From the NCBI RefSeq assembly GCF_000427965.1, contig NZ_ATZA01000006.1, positions 72,360 to 136,359 on the forward strand: a DNA stretch of 64,000 nucleotides, written 5' to 3'. The DNA comes from Olivibacter sitiensis DSM 17696 (GTDB lineage Bacteria; Bacteroidota; Bacteroidia; Sphingobacteriales; Sphingobacteriaceae). The notes beneath the pieces were generated by a model. The model was not told the DNA's origin. It did not search any database and saw only the letters and a list, made by a program, of their open reading frames with translations. The position numbers and the translations under genes were made by a program. Below are positions 61,386 through 64,000 of the stretch, piece after piece. Every line of letters begins with the position of its first letter. Position 1 is the first letter of the stretch.

Positions 61386-64000
61386 TTAAAATCCGAAACG
61401 TAATCCCAATAAATAGGTCCTAGTCAATGGAATGGCCCTTTGGTCATTCAGCTCGGGATCGAGACCGACCCACGAGGTGACGGTAGCCAAGTTCTTGGCG
61501 TTTACAAACAATTCTAGATTGCTCATCTTGGCCCTCTCCAAGAATGATGAAGGAAACCGGTAAGCAAAGGCGACTTCATTGAGCCGGATGAAGCTGGCAT
61601 CGTTTTGCTTGCCAAAGTAGATAACGCCAAAAGGGTTGTTGTCATCCCTATTGGCGGGAAATTCATTGTGTGGGTTTTCGGGTGTCCAAAAATTCCTGTT
61701 GAGTGTCCTTGTGCGTCCGTCAAAGAAGGTATTCATCATCTCGTTAAATTTGGTGACACCTTGTACCGTACGCAACATCAAGCTAAGGGTGAAATTTTTA
61801 TACTTAAACGTGTTATTCCAGCCTGCGGCAAATGAAGGAACGGTAGAACCTATGATTTGCCGGTCGTCCGGACTGATGGTGCCGTCCTGGTTTACGTCCC
61901 TTACCCTGACGTCACCAGGCCTTGCATCGGGTTGGGCGGAGTTGGTGATGTCGTCACCCTGTTGCCATATGCCATCAAAGATGTAGCTGAAGTTGACGCT
62001 GATGGGTTGGCCGATGAACCACCGATTGCCCAGGTCATCCACGGGATTGCCGTTTGCATCGTATAGTCCCACATCGACTATCTTGTTCCGGTAATGCGTC
62101 AGGTTAAAATCCGTGGTCCAGCTGAAATTGTCATTGCTGATGGGCGTACCGGAAATGACAAAGTCTATGCCCGTGTTTCTGGTCTGTCCAATATTCTGGG
62201 TAATGCTGCGAACACCGTTGACAGGGGAAATAAGTTTGCTGAGCAATAGGTCGTGTGTATTGGCGATATAGTAATCGACCGTTCCGGTCAATCTATTGTT
62301 CAGTATGGCAAAGTCCAGTCCGAAATTGGCTTGATTGGTCGTTTCCCAGCCCAATGAGGGATCTCCCAAGCTATTGGGATAAAAGCCAATGGCAGTCTGC
62401 TTGTCCGTAGTGAGGTAGGGCTGAGTGGCCAAGTTGGGTAGGGTGGAGTATGGGTTGATGGCCTGATTGCCGTTTTTGCCATAGGACAAACGCAATTTCA
62501 ACGCATTGATCCATGCCACATCCGATATGAAGTTTTCTTGATCTATGTTCCAGCCTACGGCTACGGAAGGGAATATACCGAATTTGGTCAGGTCGCCAAA
62601 AGCGGAATAGCCGTCCCTACGAGCGGTAAGGGTCAACAGGTATTTGCCCAAATAGCTGTAGTTCAGCCTGGCCATTTGGGAGATGTACTTCATTTCATTG
62701 TACTGATCGGATGGCAGCCAAACGGTGGCAAGGATATTCTGGTAATTGGTCATGATATCACTGGGGAAGCCATTGGCATCCAGGTCGTGATTTTTGTTGA
62801 CCCTTTGTTGGGCACTATAGAGTCCCGTAAGGGAGAGGTGGTGGTCGCCAAATGTGCGGTCGTAATTGACGATGTTTTCTATGAGCCAATCTTCATTGGC
62901 CCAATTGTCTATTTCGGATACGCCACCTTGTTGTAACCCGTTTCTTGTATTCCTGCCATAGTAGGTCTCCACGGCCCTGTACCGATAGGTATATCCCGTG
63001 TTGAGTTTGTAGGATAGGCCGGGGACATATGGGATGTCTACCTGCAGAAAGTTGTTGGATATAATGGAACGCGTGGCATCTTCTTGTAAAACATCAAGCC
63101 CCTGAAGTGGGTTGGAAAAAAAGGCATCTTCTACCCAAGGGAATATCCTTCTTGTGACGCCATCATCCTCATAGGGCAGGGCCATGGGGTTCATGTCGAA
63201 GGCACCCGAAAAGCTGGCCGACATCTTATCTCGTGTGGTCATCCCAAACTGGGTGTTGGTACCGATGGTCAGCCAAGGTCTGATCTTGGTGTCGAGATTC
63301 ACCCTCAGGTTAGTACGCTTGAACTCGTCATTGATGGCAATGCCCTTGGTATTGTTGAAAGCTCCAGATATAAAGTACCTGGTTTCTTCGCTGCCTCCGG
63401 AGACGGATATATTGTGCTGTTGACGCTGGCCTACCTGCGTGGCGAGGTCTACCCAATCCGTATTGATGCCTTGCTCGTGCGATTCGATCTCTGTTCTCGT
63501 TAGTGATCCTTCGCCATATCGGCCCACCTTGGTTTCGTAGAATGTGGTGGCGTCCATCATATCGGGCAGATGCGCAATCTCATCTATACCATAAAAGCCG
63601 TTATAGGCAATTGTTGCCTTGCCGGTGTTACCCTTCTTGGTGGTTACCAGGATGACGCCATTGGCACCACGAGAGCCGTAGATAGCTGCCGAAGAAGCAT
63701 CTTTCAAAACTTCAATGGATGCGATGTCGTTCGGATTGATTTCCGACAATTGATCGGAGTAAGGGATGCCGTCCAATACGATCAAGGGCGCATTGCCCGC
63801 CGTGATGGAATTGCGCCCACGCACCTGTATGTTGTTGCTGTTGCCTTCCGCATTGGAGGACGTGGTGGTGATAGACAGTCCCGGAATCCTGCCTTGGAGC
63901 GATTGGGTGATAGTGGTCTGGGGCATCTCTTGGATCTGTAGCCTTTCGGCGCTGAAAGAGGCAACGGCCCCAGTAACGTCAGTTCTTCGTTGTGTACCGT
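61386..64000 (-). CDS. SusC-family TonB-dependent transporter, 5' end beyond right edge
   Basis: 870 residues are in the window, from the plug to the C-terminus; the signal peptide and N-terminal domain lie beyond 64000. The frame continues past an internal ATG at 63926 to the edge (GTQRRTDVTGAVASFSAE, the TonB-box-proximal plug start). Plug: IQVRGRNSITAGNAPLIVLDGIPY, EINPNDIASIEVLKDASSAAIYGSRGANGVILVTTKKG (in blocks). The barrel ends TRTYLLGLRFGF. Only distantly similar to the SusC at 47881, so the two systems should take different oligosaccharides. Confidence 0.95.
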   Translation of the reverse strand, partial: GTQRRTDVTGAVASFSAERLQIQEMPQTTITQSLQGRIPGLSITTTSSNAEGNSNNIQVRGRNSITAGNAPLIVLDGIPYSDQLSEINPNDIASIEVLKDASSAAIYGSRGANGVILVTTKKGNTGKATIAYNGFYGIDEIAHLPDMMDATTFYETKVGRYGEGSLTRTEIESHEQGINTDWVDLATQVGQRQQHNISVSGGSEETRYFISGAFNNTKGIAINDEFKRTNLRVNLDTKIRPWLTIGTNTQFGMTTRDKMSASFSGAFDMNPMALPYEDDGVTRRIFPWVEDAFFSNPLQGLDVLQEDATRSIISNNFLQVDIPYVPGLSYKLNTGYTYRYRAVETYYGRNTRNGLQQGGVSEIDNWANEDWLIENIVNYDRTFGDHHLSLTGLYSAQQRVNKNHDLDANGFPSDIMTNYQNILATVWLPSDQYNEMKYISQMARLNYSYLGKYLLTLTARRDGYSAFGDLTKFGIFPSVAVGWNIDQENFISDVAWINALKLRLSYGKNGNQAINPYSTLPNLATQPYLTTDKQTAIGFYPNSLGDPSLGWETTNQANFGLDFAILNNRLTGTVDYYIANTHDLLLSKLISPVNGVRSITQNIGQTRNTGIDFVISGTPISNDNFSWTTDFNLTHYRNKIVDVGLYDANGNPVDDLGNRWFIGQPISVNFSYIFDGIWQQGDDITNSAQPDARPGDVRVRDVNQDGTISPDDRQIIGSTVPSFAAGWNNTFKYKNFTLSLMLRTVQGVTKFNEMMNTFFDGRTRTLNRNFWTPENPHNEFPANRDDNNPFGVIYFGKQNDASFIRLNEVAFAYRFPSSFLERAKMSNLELFVNAKNLATVTSWVGLDPELNDQRAIPLTRTYLLGLRFGF

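Overview
The window is chromosomal DNA from a member of the Bacteroidota, most likely Sphingobacteriaceae or a near relative. The evidence is three SusC/SusD outer-membrane uptake pairs, a type III glutamine synthetase, a two-component-propeller sensor with an AraC-type regulator, promoter-like boxes of the Bacteroidota form TTG-N17-23-TAnnTTTG, and almost no Shine-Dalgarno sequences. The genus cannot be fixed from the sequence alone. I see no tRNA, rRNA, insertion sequence, prophage or CRISPR array.

Region 1 (1-9.2 kb) is housekeeping: a DUF3352-like envelope protein cut by the left edge, a DUF423 membrane protein, priA, an outer-membrane barrel protein, pcm, smpB, a DtxR/MntR-like metal regulator and panB. 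Region 2 (9.2-14 kb) is an orphan SusD/SusC pair on the minus strand; its susC carries a frameshift, followed upstream by 740 bp of very AT-rich DNA. Region 3 (14.7-28.4 kb) holds a baeRF-type protein (bacterial relative of eRF1/Pelota), an MFS exporter, an aminotransferase, an SGNH esterase, a CDF metal exporter, glnN, a second DUF423 gene, purM, a rimB-rimK pair separated by a multi-hairpin element, two small membrane proteins and an Omp85-type barrel protein.

Region 4 (28.5-35.6 kb) is a self-contained drug-efflux operon: TetR regulator, TolC, HlyD adaptor, two ABC ATPases and two ABC-2 permeases, the YbhGFSR/CecR arrangement with the ATPase split into two genes. A 19-bp perfect palindrome in front of tetR shares its core, TTAATC-N4-GATTAA, with a site in front of tolC. 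Glucokinase and nicotinamidase follow.

Region 5 (37.4-64 kb) is a polysaccharide-utilisation locus. One arm (minus strand, 42.9 to 37.4 kb) has a GH43 lipoprotein, two exported Gfo/Idh/MocA oxidoreductases and a protein with two DUF1080 (3-keto-glycoside lyase/hydrolase) domains. Next come a propeller sensor kinase and a separate response regulator (the usual one-piece HTCS in two genes), then susC-susD-GH105 on the plus strand. A second operon runs toward it on the minus strand: susC (cut by the right edge), susD, GH2 with a glucuronidase-type NxKG motif, GH10 xylanase and GH3. The enzyme set fits glucuronoxylan or a related uronic-acid-decorated hemicellulose: xylanase cuts the backbone, SusCD pairs import oligomers, GH2/GH43/GH3 trim side groups and xylo-oligomers, GH105 removes unsaturated uronates, and the DUF1080/Gfo-Idh set offers an oxidative route for sugars. 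The substrate is inferred from enzyme families, not shown.
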